DNA of 64,000 nucleotides from Methylophaga sp. (GTDB lineage: Bacteria > Pseudomonadota > Gammaproteobacteria > Nitrosococcales > Methylophagaceae), in NCBI RefSeq assembly GCF_009711715.1, contig NZ_VENF01000005.1, positions 124,001 through 188,000 of the forward strand, read 5' to 3'. Position numbers and translations under genes: made by a program. Below, piece after piece: positions 26,648 through 36,511 of this stretch. Positions within the stretch are counted from its first letter, which is position 1, and every line of letters begins with the position of its first letter. Below the pieces are notes generated by a model. The model saw only the letters and a list, made by a program, of their open reading frames with translations. It did no database searches and had not been told where the DNA came from.

Positions 26648-28731
26648 ACATTGCCGAAATCGAGTTTGTGGGCAAACCAGCGGTTAACCAGGGAATCCGC
26701 CTGTTGTGGCGCTTCCCTGAGGATGGCGCTGGCAGCCCGGTCCATTACCGCCAGCAGGTCCTGATCTTCAATCAGATCGGCGACGCGGAATTGCGGCAGG
26801 CCGGTCTGGCGGGTACCCAGTACTTCACCGGGTCCGCGAATTTCAAGATCGCGCTGTGCAATCACAAAGCCGTCATTGGTCTCACGCAGACACTTGAGTC
26901 TGGCCTGACCATTTTCGGATAAAGGCGGATGATACATCAATACACAATGACTCTCGATCTGGCCTCGCCCCACCCTGCCACGCAACTGATGTAACTGCGC
27001 CAGCCCGAGGCGCTCGGCATTTTCAATCACCATCAGACTAGCATTGGGCACATCGACGCCGACTTCAATTACCGTGGTGGCGACCAGCATATCCAAATCA
27101 CCGGCCTTAAAAGCACTCATTACCAGCTCTTTGTCAGCAGTCTTCATACGGCCGTGAACCAGGCCAATTTTCAGATCGGGCAGGCTGTCCTGCAGTAGGG
27201 TGGCGGTATCTTCGGCAGCCTGACACTGCAGGTGTTCCGATTCTTCGATCAGCGTGCAGACCCAGTAAACCTGTCGTTGTTGCTGACAGGCGGCATGCAC
27301 CCGGTCAATGACATCCTGACGTCGTGTATCAGACACCACCACGGTGGTGACCGGGGTGCGGCCAGGCGGCATTTCGTCAATCACTGACACATTCAGATCG
27401 GCATAGGCAGTCATTGCCAGCGTCCGGGGGATCGGCGTCGCGGTCATCACCAGCTGATGCGGGATAGCGTTGACATCGCGGCCTTTGTCTCTGAGCGCCA
27501 GCCGCTGATGCACCCCGAAACGGTGCTGCTCATCGATAATGACCAGGCCCAGATTATTGAACACAACCTCGTCCTGAAACAAAGCATGGGTGCCAACCGC
27601 GACCTTGATCTCGCCTGACTGTAAATCAGCCAGCACCTGTTTACGCTGTGAAGCAGTTTGTTTACCGGCACACCAGCCAACCTGAATCCCCAGCGGAGTC
27701 AGCCAGTTGCAAAAGGTACGGTAATGTTGCTCAGCCAGCAATTCAGTCGGCGCCATCATCACCGCCTGACAGCCGGCGGAAACTGCTTCGACCGCAGCCA
27801 GTGCAGCCACCACTGTCTTACCTGAACCGACATCGCCCTGAACCAGCCGCTGCATAGGACACGGCTCGGCAATATCCCGCAGGATGTCGTCCATGACCCG
27901 TTGCTGGGCGCCGGTTAATGGGAACGGCAGGGCTGCCAGCAGCTGTTTCCGGTGATGGCTGTCACCTTTGAGTATGGGCGCCGTATGATGCCGGGTCTGG
28001 GCACGTAGTTTCTTCATGGTTAACTGCTGTGCCAGTAATTCCTCATAGGCCAGCCGTTTCTGCGCCGGGTGTTTACGTTCCAGCAGTTGTTCAACCGCGG
28101 CATCAGGCGGCGGCTGATGCACATACTTGAGCGCATCGACCAGAGAATATTCTGCGGCCTGGTGTAACCTGGACGAGGCTGTCAGTAGTTCCGGCATCGA
28201 GTCCTGATCCAGAATCGCCAGCGCCTGCTGCATCAGCTTGCGTAAAGACAGTTGATGCAAACCTTCGGTGGTCGGGTAAATCGGGGTCAGCTCATTATCG
28301 ACCGGGACGATACCTTCAGCAGCAATCAGCTGATATTCGGGGTGCACCATTTCCAGCGAAGCGGGGCCGTTGCGAACCTCGGCAAAACAACGGATGCGTC
28401 GGCCTTTGGCCAGTTGTTCCTGCTGGGCCTTGGAAAAATGAAAAAAGCGGAGCACGATGGCACCGGTGCCATCAGAGATATGGCATAACAGGGAACGACG
28501 CCGGCCGAACTTGATCTGAGAAAGCTGGATCGTGCCCTCGATGAGCACTTCCTGCCCGGGTCTGAGTGCTCCCAGCGGCATCAGGCGGGTACGATCCTGA
28601 TAACGCAGTGGTAAATGAAACAGCAGATCCTGAACCTGCTCAATACCAATTTTGCTCAGCCTTTCAGCGACTTTGCCGCCGACGCCTTTGAGCGAAGTTA
28701 CCGGCTGTGATAACAACTCACCCGCCACCAC
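26644..28731 (-). CDS. recG: ATP-dependent DNA helicase RecG
   Basis: Remodels stalled replication forks and Holliday junctions. 695 residues, normal length. Wedge/OB domain 1-160 with SLKGVGGKVAERL; Walker A GDVGSGKTVVA near residue 300; Walker B IIDEQH; motif III ATPIPRTLAMT; and C-terminal helicase motifs with HGRM, TTVIEVGVDVPNA and QLRGRVGR. The start is one of two adjacent GTG codons (28734 or 28731) after AAAGGAG. Followed by ubiC and ubiA. Confidence 0.96.
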   Translation of the reverse strand: MVAGELLSQPVTSLKGVGGKVAERLSKIGIEQVQDLLFHLPLRYQDRTRLMPLGALRPGQEVLIEGTIQLSQIKFGRRRSLLCHISDGTGAIVLRFFHFSKAQQEQLAKGRRIRCFAEVRNGPASLEMVHPEYQLIAAEGIVPVDNELTPIYPTTEGLHQLSLRKLMQQALAILDQDSMPELLTASSRLHQAAEYSLVDALKYVHQPPPDAAVEQLLERKHPAQKRLAYEELLAQQLTMKKLRAQTRHHTAPILKGDSHHRKQLLAALPFPLTGAQQRVMDDILRDIAEPCPMQRLVQGDVGSGKTVVAALAAVEAVSAGCQAVMMAPTELLAEQHYRTFCNWLTPLGIQVGWCAGKQTASQRKQVLADLQSGEIKVAVGTHALFQDEVVFNNLGLVIIDEQHRFGVHQRLALRDKGRDVNAIPHQLVMTATPIPRTLAMTAYADLNVSVIDEMPPGRTPVTTVVVSDTRRQDVIDRVHAACQQQRQVYWVCTLIEESEHLQCQAAEDTATLLQDSLPDLKIGLVHGRMKTADKELVMSAFKAGDLDMLVATTVIEVGVDVPNASLMVIENAERLGLAQLHQLRGRVGRGQIESHCVLMYHPPLSENGQARLKCLRETNDGFVIAQRDLEIRGPGEVLGTRQTGLPQFRVADLIEDQDLLAVMDRAASAILREAPQQADSLVNRWFAHKLDFGNV

Positions 28732-28757
28732 AGCCGCTGACTCCTTTAATGCTTGGT

Positions 28758-29144
28758 TCAGGCGCCCAGGTGCAGCACCGCGTCCATCTCAACCGGCACA
28801 TCCTTGGGCAGTGAGGCAACACCAATCGCGGCACGCGCCGGATACGGCTGTTCGAAATATTCGGTCATGATGTCATTAACGGTACCGAAATGGCTGAGAT
28901 CCGTCAGAAAGATATTGAGTTTAACCACATCCTGCAGGCTGCCACCGGCGGCTTTGGCGACAGCGGACAGATTATCGAACACGCGACGCACTTGGGCAGA
29001 AAAGTCCCCGTCCAGTACCGTCATGGTTTCCGGCACCAGCGGGATCTGGCCGGACAGATAGACGATATCACCGACTTTGACTGCCTGAGAGTACGGACCG
29101 ATGGCTTCAGGGGCATCGGCGGTATGAATAATTTCGCGTGTCAT
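28758..29144 (-). CDS. ridA: RidA family enamine/imine deaminase
   Basis: 128 residues from ATG at 29144, supported by GGAG six bases upstream; an earlier in-frame ATG at 29156 lies within that site. The signature IGPYSQAV, the Arg-containing [21 protein letters not shown] and the trimer-forming beta strands are intact. RidA hydrolyses reactive 2-aminoacrylate made by PLP enzymes. It sits between spoT and recG, as in many gammaproteobacteria. Confidence 0.92.
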   Translation of the reverse strand: MTREIIHTADAPEAIGPYSQAVKVGDIVYLSGQIPLVPETMTVLDGDFSAQVRRVFDNLSAVAKAAGGSLQDVVKLNIFLTDLSHFGTVNDIMTEYFEQPYPARAAIGVASLPKDVPVEMDAVLHLGA

Positions 29145-29177
29145 TATGTTCTCCATTGAAGGCCACTCAGCGTGGCG

Positions 29178-31340
29178 TCATTGATTAATACGGGAAATTC
29201 TTTCCACCATATCGAGCAGGCGCAGGCGGCGAATCACGCGCGCAAGGTGCTGACGGCTCTGCACTTCGATGGTGAGTCTGAGATCGGAATATCCACCGTC
29301 ACGTTCATCCACAACCACATTGTCGATATTGGAATCCGCCTCAGACACCACGGCTGCCACCGTCGCCAGCACGCCGCGCTGATTCTTGACGTGCACCATA
29401 ATATCCACCGGGAATTCACGATCGACATCCGGTGACCAGGTCACGTCCAGCCATTTCTCATTCTGCACCCGCAGATGCGAAGTGTTTTTACAGCTGCGCT
29501 GGTGAATAATAATGCCACGTCCGGTACTGACATAGCCGTGAATCGGATCGCCCGGAATCGGATGGCAGCAACGGGCAAAACTCACCACCATGCCCTCTGT
29601 ACCAGCGATCATCAGCGCCTGGGGTTCTTTGTTCGGTGTCGATTCGTTGACCAGTTTCTGGGCAATCAACAGTGCGGACTGATTTCCGAGACCAATATCT
29701 TCCAATAAATCATCAAACTGCTTGAGTTCGAATTCTTTGACCAGTTCGTTGAAACGCTCGACCGGAATATCATCAAGATGGGTTGAGAAGGCGGTCAGGT
29801 GTTTGTTAAGCAAGCGACGGCCCAGCAGAATCGCTTCTTCTGTCTGCAGATGCCGCAGATAATGGCGAATGCTGGTGCGGGCCTTGGCGGTCACGACAAA
29901 GTTGAGCCAGGCCGGGTTCGGATGGGAATTGGGCGAGGTGATGATTTCCACCGATTCCCCGGTTTCCAGCTGTGTGCTGAGCGGCACCAGATGACGGCCA
30001 ACACGCGCAGCCACACAGTTATTACCGACATCAGTGTGTACGGCATAAGCGAAATCGACTGCGGTGCCGCCCCGCGGCAGGGTCAGGATTTCCCCTTTGG
30101 GTGTGGAGACATAAATTTCGTCAGGGAACAGATCGATGCGCAGGTTTTCCAGGAACTCCATCGAGTCACCGGAGCCTTTCTGCATTTCCAGAATGCCCTG
30201 CAGCCACTGGCGGGCTTTACGGTGAGCAAGGTTATCGCCACCCGACGACTCACCCGTTTTATATAACCAATGCGCAGCGACGCCGGCTTCGGCCATGTGA
30301 TCCATATCGCGGGAGCGAATCTGTACTTCTATCGGTACCCCATAGGGACCGAACAAGACCGTATGCAATGACTGATAGCCATTGGCCTTGGGAATCGCGA
30401 TATAGTCCTTGAACTTGCCCTGCACCGGTTTATAGAGGTTGTGTACAACGCCAAGCATCCGGTAACAGGCATCCACATCATCGACAATGATGCGAAAAGC
30501 ATAAACGTCCATGACTTCGGAAAAAGACAGCTGTTTGCTGACCATTTTCTTGTACAGGCTGTACAGATTCTTTTCCCGGCCCTGGATATCGGCGCTGAGA
30601 CCTTCCTGCTCCATCCGGTTAAGAATCGAGGCCGTGATCTGGCTGACGATTTCCTTACGGTTGCCGCGGGCCTTGCGCACCGCATCCTGCAGGACGCGAT
30701 AGCGGATCGGGTAAAGCACATGGAAACCCAGGTCTTCCAGCTCGCAGCGCATCAGGTTCATACCCAGACGCTGGGCAATCGGCGCATAAATATCCAGCGT
30801 TTCGTGAGCAATGCGGCGGCGTTTTTCCGGCCGCAGATGACCCAGTGTGCGCATATTGTGCAGACGGTCTGCCAGCTTGACGATAATGACGCGGATGTCG
30901 CGGGACATCGCTAGCAGCATTTTGCGCAGGTTTTCTGCCTGCGCATGTTTCGTCGTTTCAAACGCGGCTTTGGCGAGCTTGGTAACCCCTTCCACCAGAT
31001 CAGCCACTTCCTCACCGAATTCAGCCGCGAGGTCGTCGCTACTCAACGCCGTATCTTCAATCACATCGTGCAACAGTCCGGCCATGATGCACTCATAGTC
31101 CATATGCATCATCGCCAGCACGTGCGCTACCGCCAGCGGGTGGGTAATGTAGCGTTCGCCACTGCGGCGGGTCTGCCCTTCATGAGCCTGATCCGCAAAA
31201 TGATAGGCGCGGCGAATGTCATCCACTTGCCTGGGTTCCAGGTAATTGGAAGTCGCAAAACACAGATCATCGATCGTGAGTTTCGGCTCAGACTCCTGGA
31301 TGAAATCCAGTTCAGAGGCGACTGAAGGTTTGGCGCTCAC
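29178..31340 (-). CDS. spoT: Bifunctional (p)ppGpp synthetase/hydrolase
   Basis: 720 residues in the order HD hydrolase (about 45-200, LLHDVIEDTALSS), synthetase (about 240-370, with GKFKDYIAIPKANGYQSLHT), TGS (about 400-460) and C-terminal ACT domain (645-720). The intact HD motif marks it as SpoT-like rather than a RelA that has lost hydrolysis. Controls the stringent response. Starts with GTG six bases after the rpoZ stop. Confidence 0.96.
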   Translation of the reverse strand: MSAKPSVASELDFIQESEPKLTIDDLCFATSNYLEPRQVDDIRRAYHFADQAHEGQTRRSGERYITHPLAVAHVLAMMHMDYECIMAGLLHDVIEDTALSSDDLAAEFGEEVADLVEGVTKLAKAAFETTKHAQAENLRKMLLAMSRDIRVIIVKLADRLHNMRTLGHLRPEKRRRIAHETLDIYAPIAQRLGMNLMRCELEDLGFHVLYPIRYRVLQDAVRKARGNRKEIVSQITASILNRMEQEGLSADIQGREKNLYSLYKKMVSKQLSFSEVMDVYAFRIIVDDVDACYRMLGVVHNLYKPVQGKFKDYIAIPKANGYQSLHTVLFGPYGVPIEVQIRSRDMDHMAEAGVAAHWLYKTGESSGGDNLAHRKARQWLQGILEMQKGSGDSMEFLENLRIDLFPDEIYVSTPKGEILTLPRGGTAVDFAYAVHTDVGNNCVAARVGRHLVPLSTQLETGESVEIITSPNSHPNPAWLNFVVTAKARTSIRHYLRHLQTEEAILLGRRLLNKHLTAFSTHLDDIPVERFNELVKEFELKQFDDLLEDIGLGNQSALLIAQKLVNESTPNKEPQALMIAGTEGMVVSFARCCHPIPGDPIHGYVSTGRGIIIHQRSCKNTSHLRVQNEKWLDVTWSPDVDREFPVDIMVHVKNQRGVLATVAAVVSEADSNIDNVVVDERDGGYSDLRLTIEVQSRQHLARVIRRLRLLDMVERISRINQ

Positions 31341-31345
31341 GAGCT

Positions 31346-31606
31346 TTATTCTTGGCTTTGCAGCTCTTCGTCAGCCACGATGCTTTCTTCTGCGTGTTCA
31401 CGGGCCGTGGTTTTGGTCAGGATTTCCGGACCAACCAGACCTTCTGCAATTTCACGTAAAGCCAGCACAGTCGGCTTGTCATTATCCAATTCGACCATTG
31501 GTTCATCGCCGAGCGCGATTTCGCGGGCGCGTTTGGCAGCCACCAGCACCAGCTGGAACCGGTTTTCAACGTTTTCTAAACAATCTTCTACAGTGGTGCG
31601 AGCCAT
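31346..31606 (-). CDS. rpoZ: RNA polymerase omega subunit
   Basis: 86 residues. [20 protein letters not shown] and [11 protein letters not shown] are typical of omega, which helps assemble the beta-prime subunit and forms one ppGpp site. The tail is rich in Glu. Classical order gmk-rpoZ-spoT. Confidence 0.97.
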   Translation of the reverse strand: MARTTVEDCLENVENRFQLVLVAAKRAREIALGDEPMVELDNDKPTVLALREIAEGLVGPEILTKTTAREHAEESIVADEELQSQE

Positions 31607-31704
31607 CTGATTTTCCCCGTGAGTTAAAAGAAGTAATTCTACGTAATATCAGCGTTTTAAGCTAGGTGAAGTGGCCCCGCAGCGGGTTTTGCAAAAATCC
31701 TGAC

Positions 31705-32316
31705 TCAACCCAGCAGTTCACTGATAAGCCCGGCCTGCTTCTGTTTCTGCATTGCCAGGGTATGTCGTTTAGCCAGGATGATGGCAGTCAGGCTGTCCAG
31801 CGCCTCGCTAAAATCATCATTGACGATGAGATAATCAAATTCAACGTAGTGAGAAATTTCATTCTCCGCGTCCCGCATACGGCGGGCAATGATCTCTTCA
31901 TTGTCTTGACCGCGGTTGCGCAGACGTTGTTCCAGCGTCTTTTTGGAAGGGGGCAGAATAAAAATTCCGGTGGCGTCGCTCAGGTTATTTCGAACCTGCT
32001 GCGCTCCCTGCCAGTCGATTTCCAGAATCACATCCAGGCCCTGGGCCAGCATTTCCTGTACGGCAACGGATGAGGTGCCGTAACTGTTATCAAATACCGT
32101 GGCGAATTCCAGAAAATCACCCTTGTCGCGCATGTCAGCGAAGGTTTGCTGGCTGACAAAATGATAATCACGGCCATCGACCTCACCCTCACGGGGGGGC
32201 CTGGTTGTGTGGGAAACAGACAGCCGGATATCGTCATGGCGTTCGACCAGTGCATTTACCAGACTGGTTTTCCCTGCGCCTGAAGGGGCGGCGACGATAA
32301 ATAAACTTCCTATCAT
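31705..32316 (-). CDS. gmk: Guanylate kinase
   Basis: Phosphorylates GMP to GDP. 203 residues from ATG at 32316, chosen because it starts MIGSLFIVAAPSGAGKTSL as in homologues; an in-frame start at 32397 would add 27 residues not seen in the family. P-loop APSGAGKT at residues 9-16; GMP-binding SHTTRPPREGEVDGRDYHF near 36. Confidence 0.96.
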   Translation of the reverse strand: MIGSLFIVAAPSGAGKTSLVNALVERHDDIRLSVSHTTRPPREGEVDGRDYHFVSQQTFADMRDKGDFLEFATVFDNSYGTSSVAVQEMLAQGLDVILEIDWQGAQQVRNNLSDATGIFILPPSKKTLEQRLRNRGQDNEEIIARRMRDAENEISHYVEFDYLIVNDDFSEALDSLTAIILAKRHTLAMQKQKQAGLISELLG

Positions 32317-32516
32317 GCGAGCAAACCTTGGTCTTAACTTTAGAGCCGACAGCATGCCGGTAAAATCCAAACCGACATTATACCGATGAGAAATCATTAT
32401 GCGGCGAATTAGTCACAAGATCTGCATGGACACAGATTGCACTAAAGCTTGACTGACTTGGAATACTTATCCCTGACTGTTTGCTAACTTAGCGTTCCAT
32501 GACAGTGGAGAAGTCA

Positions 32517-33527
32517 ATGTCCCCTGATACGTCACAGCTTAGCCGTGATCAATTGCTCGCTATGTTCAGGCTACAAACTGATATCGCCAGGCTGGGCCTG
32601 AATATCAGCAATATTCTGGATCTGGTCACAGAGCGCAGTATGGCTCTGACAGGTGCGGACGGCAGTGTCATCGAGCTGACTGACAAACTGCATATGGTTT
32701 ACCGTGCCACGGCCGGTATCGCCAGGAGCCAGCTTGGCCTCAGAATCCCTGTTCAGGGCAGTCTCTCGGGACTGTGTAGCGAAACCGGCAATACGCTGCG
32801 CTGCGACGATGCCAGTACCGACCCGCGTGTCGATCGTGCTTCCTGCGAGCGCATTGGTCTAAACGCACTGCTGGTCGTACCGTTGCGACATGGCGATCAC
32901 ACCATCGGTGTTTTGAAAGTGTTGTCTAAACAAAAAAAAGCTTTCAGCGAGGCGGACGAGGTCATGTTGACCATGCTCTCGGATATGGTCGCATCAGCGA
33001 TGTTCTACGCGACAGAGTACAATTTTGAAGAACTCTTCTACCGCGCGACGCATGATCAGATGACCGGCCTCGCCAACCGGGCGCTGTTTCTGGATCATAT
33101 GCACAGCGCACTGGCTCAGGCGAGACGACATCAGTCTCTGACTGGCATCTTGATGATCGATATGAATGATCTTAAGCAAATCAATGATAATTTTGGCCAC
33201 CTCAGTGGTGATGCCGCGATTTGCGAGTTTGCCAGAAGACTCAGACAGAAAAGCCGGGCCAGTGACACCGTTGCCCGCTTCGGTGGCGATGAGTTCGGCA
33301 TGATTCTGACCCCCATCACCCTGAAAGAAGATATCGACCTCAAGGCCAGACGGCTGGAGCGCCAGCTACAGCAGGAGTTTCATCATAATAATGACGTGCT
33401 GCCTCTCAGTGCCAGCATTGGTGGTGCAGTGTATCCCCATGACGGCAGAGATCTGGAAAGTCTGTTGGAAAAAGCCGACCGTCAAATGTATGCCCGCAAG
33501 CGGGCACTCAAGCAAAACCGATCCTGA
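32517..33527 (+). CDS. Diguanylate cyclase, GAF-GGDEF
   Basis: 336 residues from ATG at 32517, selected because TGGAG lies six bases upstream; ATG at 32499 has none. GAF domain about residues 20-165 (LVTERSMALTGADGSVIEL then IPVQGSLSGLC). GGDEF domain about 175-330 with active site GGDEF (256-260) and I-site RASD (247-250) five residues before it. Soluble, no membrane helices. It stands alone between gmk and yicC. The GAF ligand is unknown. Confidence 0.93.
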   Translation: MSPDTSQLSRDQLLAMFRLQTDIARLGLNISNILDLVTERSMALTGADGSVIELTDKLHMVYRATAGIARSQLGLRIPVQGSLSGLCSETGNTLRCDDASTDPRVDRASCERIGLNALLVVPLRHGDHTIGVLKVLSKQKKAFSEADEVMLTMLSDMVASAMFYATEYNFEELFYRATHDQMTGLANRALFLDHMHSALAQARRHQSLTGILMIDMNDLKQINDNFGHLSGDAAICEFARRLRQKSRASDTVARFGGDEFGMILTPITLKEDIDLKARRLERQLQQEFHHNNDVLPLSASIGGAVYPHDGRDLESLLEKADRQMYARKRALKQNRS

Positions 33528-33528
33528 T

Positions 33529-34395
33529 TTACTCGATATTCTGGATCTGTTCCCGCATCTGCTCAATCAACACTTTTAAGTCAACCGAAAACCGGGTTGT
33601 CTCGGTATCTATCGACTTGGAACCCAGCGTATTGGCTTCCCGGTTCAACTCCTGCATCAGAAAGTCGAGCCGGCGGCCAATAGGTTCCTCGCGCTGTAAA
33701 ACCAGTTCAACTTCCCTCACATGATTCTGCAGTCGATCCAGCTCCTCGGCAACATCGCTCTTTTGCGCCAGCAGGACCATTTCCTGTTCCAGTCTTTCCG
33801 GCTCCAGATTCACAGCCAGTTCCTGCACTCTTTCCTGCAGTTTCTGCCGATGATTCTGCAAAATCTCCGGCATTCGTTCGCGGACCTGCTCGGCAATCTG
33901 ATGAATCTGCTGGCAACGCTGTTCGATCATTTTCTGCAGTGCAGCGCCTTCCCGTTCGCGGGTGTCGACCAGATCAATCAGGGCTTTTTGCAGCGAGGCC
34001 ATGACCTGCTCGCTGAGCGCTTCCTGATCCAGGCTCGGTGTTTCAATCACGCCAGGCCATTGCATGACTTCCATCAAATCCAGCGGCGCTGCATTATCAC
34101 TGAGTGTAGCCAGTTGCTGATAACGGCTGATAACGCGCTCGGCCAGCGCCTGGTTCACTTCCAGGCTTTCCTGTTGTTGTTCCGGCGCTTTGTAACGCAG
34201 CGCGACTTCGATTTTCCCCCGGCCCAGCGTATCGCTGATAAATTTGCGCATCGCCATTTCCAGTGGCCTGAAACTCTCATCCAGACGAAAACCGATCTCA
34301 AGATAGCGATGATTCACCGAGCGCAGTTCCCAGCTCAATGTACCCAGGTCTGTTTGCTCCTCATAGCGGGCAAACGCGGTCATGCTTCGTGTCAC
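33529..34395 (-). CDS. yicC: YicC family endoribonuclease
   Basis: 288 residues. The opening RSMTAFARYEEQTDLGTLSWELRSVNHRYLE and C-terminal IGRRLDFLMQELNREANTLGSKS are the two conserved YicC blocks. The E. coli protein takes part in degradation of the small RNA RyhB. GTG start. Divergent from rph. Confidence 0.93.
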   Translation of the reverse strand: MTRSMTAFARYEEQTDLGTLSWELRSVNHRYLEIGFRLDESFRPLEMAMRKFISDTLGRGKIEVALRYKAPEQQQESLEVNQALAERVISRYQQLATLSDNAAPLDLMEVMQWPGVIETPSLDQEALSEQVMASLQKALIDLVDTREREGAALQKMIEQRCQQIHQIAEQVRERMPEILQNHRQKLQERVQELAVNLEPERLEQEMVLLAQKSDVAEELDRLQNHVREVELVLQREEPIGRRLDFLMQELNREANTLGSKSIDTETTRFSVDLKVLIEQMREQIQNIE

Positions 34396-34465
34396 AAATA
34401 AATTCCAGCGTCAGAGAAAACCCTGATCTTACCCAAATCCCCCTGCGGCTGACAGTCACGATCAG

Positions 34466-34471
34466 TATAAT
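34466..34471 (+). promoter_or_regulatory. Consensus -10 hexamer ahead of rph
   Basis: TATAAT, 32 bases before the rph ATG, in the yicC-rph divergent region. No good -35 is visible at 17 bases, so the promoter call is tentative. Confidence 0.35.
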
Positions 34472-34502
34472 GAGTCAAATTTGATTGGGAGAAATACCGG
34501 TT

Positions 34503-35222
34503 ATGCGTCCAAGTGGTCGTCAAGCGAATGAGTTAAGACAAATCACCATCACCCGCAACTACACCAAACATGCTGAAGGCTCGGTCCTGGTGGAGTTCGG
34601 TGATACCAAGGTTTTGTGTACTGCCTCAGTGGAAGAGCGTATCCCCCCCTTCCTTCGCGGTACCGGCGAAGGCTGGGTCACTGCTGAATACGGCATGCTG
34701 CCGCGTTCCACCGGTTCACGCATGCAACGTGAAGCGGCCCGGGGTAAACAGGGCGGTCGCACCATGGAAATCCAACGTCTTATCGGCCGCTCCCTGCGTG
34801 CCGCGATTGATCTGAAAACCCTGGGCGAACGGACCATTACAATCGACTGCGACGTCATCCAGGCTGATGGTGGAACCCGCACCGCCTCTATCACCGGTGC
34901 TTATGTGGCACTGCAGGATGCCATTAATTACCTGCTCAAAACCCGCAAAATCAAAACCAGTCCGCTTTACGGTCAGGTGGCCTCGATTTCGGTGGGTATT
35001 TTTCAGGGCACCCCGGTGCTTGATCTGGATTATGCTGAAGACTCCTCCGCCGAAACCGACATGAATGTGGTCATGAACGAAGCCGGGGCGTATATTGAAC
35101 TGCAGGGGACGGCTGAAGGCCATGCCTTCCGTGCGGATGAACTGCAATCCATGCTGGAACTCGCCAAAAAAGGGATTGAGGAACTGATGGAAAAACAACA
35201 GGCAGCTTTGGCGGCATCATGA
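34503..35222 (+). CDS. rph: Ribonuclease PH
   Basis: Phosphorolytic 3' exoribonuclease that trims tRNA precursors. 239 residues from ATG at 34503, giving the family start [12 protein letters not shown]; an in-frame TTG at 34485 would add six atypical residues. The phosphate-binding arginines lie in [24 protein letters not shown]. The stop overlaps the rdgB ATG by four bases. Confidence 0.96.
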   Translation: MRPSGRQANELRQITITRNYTKHAEGSVLVEFGDTKVLCTASVEERIPPFLRGTGEGWVTAEYGMLPRSTGSRMQREAARGKQGGRTMEIQRLIGRSLRAAIDLKTLGERTITIDCDVIQADGGTRTASITGAYVALQDAINYLLKTRKIKTSPLYGQVASISVGIFQGTPVLDLDYAEDSSAETDMNVVMNEAGAYIELQGTAEGHAFRADELQSMLELAKKGIEELMEKQQAALAAS

Positions 35223-35824
35223 GCCAAATCGTACTGGCCACAGGAAACCAGGGTAAGCTGCGCGAATTTGCGCAGCTGCTGGCGCCGCTCAGCATTGAGG
35301 TCGTCACCCAGTCGGACCTGGGCGTGACTGAGGTGGCTGAAACCGGCCTCAGTTTTGTCGAGAATGCGATTCTCAAGGCGCGCAATGCCTGCGCCCAGAC
35401 AGGTCTGCCGGCCATTGCCGATGATTCCGGCCTGGAAGTCGATGCACTGCTGGGCGCTCCCGGCATCTACTCTTCCCGCTATGCCGGTGAAAATGCCAGT
35501 GATGCTGACAATATCGAGGCGCTACTGACGGCGATGCAGGATATCCCTGACACAGAGCGCCAGGCCAGGTTCCAGTGTGTGTTGGTCTTTATGCGGCATG
35601 CCGATGATCCGACACCGCTTATCTGCCAGGGTACCTGGCATGGTCAGATCCTCACAGCACCGGCTGGCGATGGAGGATTCGGTTACGACCCGGTGTTTTT
35701 TGTTGCTGAAACCGATTGCAGTGCCGCCGAACTGAGTGCCCAGCAGAAACATGCTATCAGTCATCGAGGCCAGGCTATGCGCCGTTTCATCGAGGAGTTT
35801 CAGTATACGAGGCACCAGCCCTGA
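35219..35824 (+). CDS. rdgB: Non-canonical purine NTP pyrophosphatase
   Basis: Removes dITP and XTP from the nucleotide pool. 201 residues. Family motifs [12 protein letters not shown] (5-16), [12 protein letters not shown] (near 68) and [11 protein letters not shown] are all present. Second gene of the rph-rdgB-lipoprotein-hemW run. Confidence 0.95.
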   Translation: MSQIVLATGNQGKLREFAQLLAPLSIEVVTQSDLGVTEVAETGLSFVENAILKARNACAQTGLPAIADDSGLEVDALLGAPGIYSSRYAGENASDADNIEALLTAMQDIPDTERQARFQCVLVFMRHADDPTPLICQGTWHGQILTAPAGDGGFGYDPVFFVAETDCSAAELSAQQKHAISHRGQAMRRFIEEFQYTRHQP

Positions 35825-35836
35825 GGCAAGCCGGAT

Positions 35837-36511
35837 TTGAAGCTTTGTTCGCGCTCACTAGCTGTTTTCATTATTTTCAGTCTGGCACTTTCAGCCTGCA
35901 CCCTGAAGCCATACAGTGAACGGCCAATCCGACCTATCTGGCTGCAACAGAATGTTCATGAAAGCTGGCAACTGTCGCACCGGAATTTTATCGGATTTCC
36001 TGTTCCCACAGCTTTTTCCGTCTGTCATGATTTAAGTTGTCGCAGTGTGACTGATACTCAGTTGTCAGACAGGGAATGGCATCAAGTCAGCACCTTATTT
36101 GATCAAAACATCGACGATGCGCTGACTGAGCGTAAGCAGATTCAGCAGGCTGTTGCCCTGCTGGAATCGATTGTCGGCGCTAAAGTCGGTACCAGTCACG
36201 ATCTGGCGCAGAATAAGCTGCGTGGCAGTCGCATCGGTCAGCTTGACTGTATCGATGAAGCAACCAACACCTCGGTATATCTGCGCATGCTCGAAAACCA
36301 AGCATTACTGCGCTGGCATCGCGTCGGCCCACGCACATCGCGTGGTATTTTTATTGGTCGTGCACCGCATAACACGGCGACGATCGTCGAACTGGACACC
36401 GGGAACCGCTATGCTGTCGATGCCTGGTATTTTGATAATGGCGAGCTACCCGCCATCGTACCGCTGCAAAGCTGGAAACAAGGCTGGCAGCCGGAGTCTG
36501 CTGAGAAGTGA
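35837..36511 (+). CDS. Predicted lipoprotein of unknown function
   Basis: 224 residues from TTG at 35837. The signal segment SLAVFIIFSLALSAC has a lipobox (LSAC, about residue 21). The mature part contains a CHDLSC pair and an Asp-Cys (GQLDCIDEATNTSVYLRMLE) region followed by GRAPHNTATIVELDTGNRYAVDAWYFDNGELP. The IDEATNT and VDAWYFDNG segments vaguely recall transglutaminase-like folds, but no catalytic set can be assigned. Wedged between rdgB and hemW, overlapping hemW by one base. Confidence 0.65.
   Translation: MKLCSRSLAVFIIFSLALSACTLKPYSERPIRPIWLQQNVHESWQLSHRNFIGFPVPTAFSVCHDLSCRSVTDTQLSDREWHQVSTLFDQNIDDALTERKQIQQAVALLESIVGAKVGTSHDLAQNKLRGSRIGQLDCIDEATNTSVYLRMLENQALLRWHRVGPRTSRGIFIGRAPHNTATIVELDTGNRYAVDAWYFDNGELPAIVPLQSWKQGWQPESAEK

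Noticed and set aside
31670..31690. Short CCCG-CAG-CGGG stem followed by TTTT between gmk and rpoZ
   Set aside because: The T-run lies on the plus strand while both genes are on the minus strand, and the stem is only four bases.
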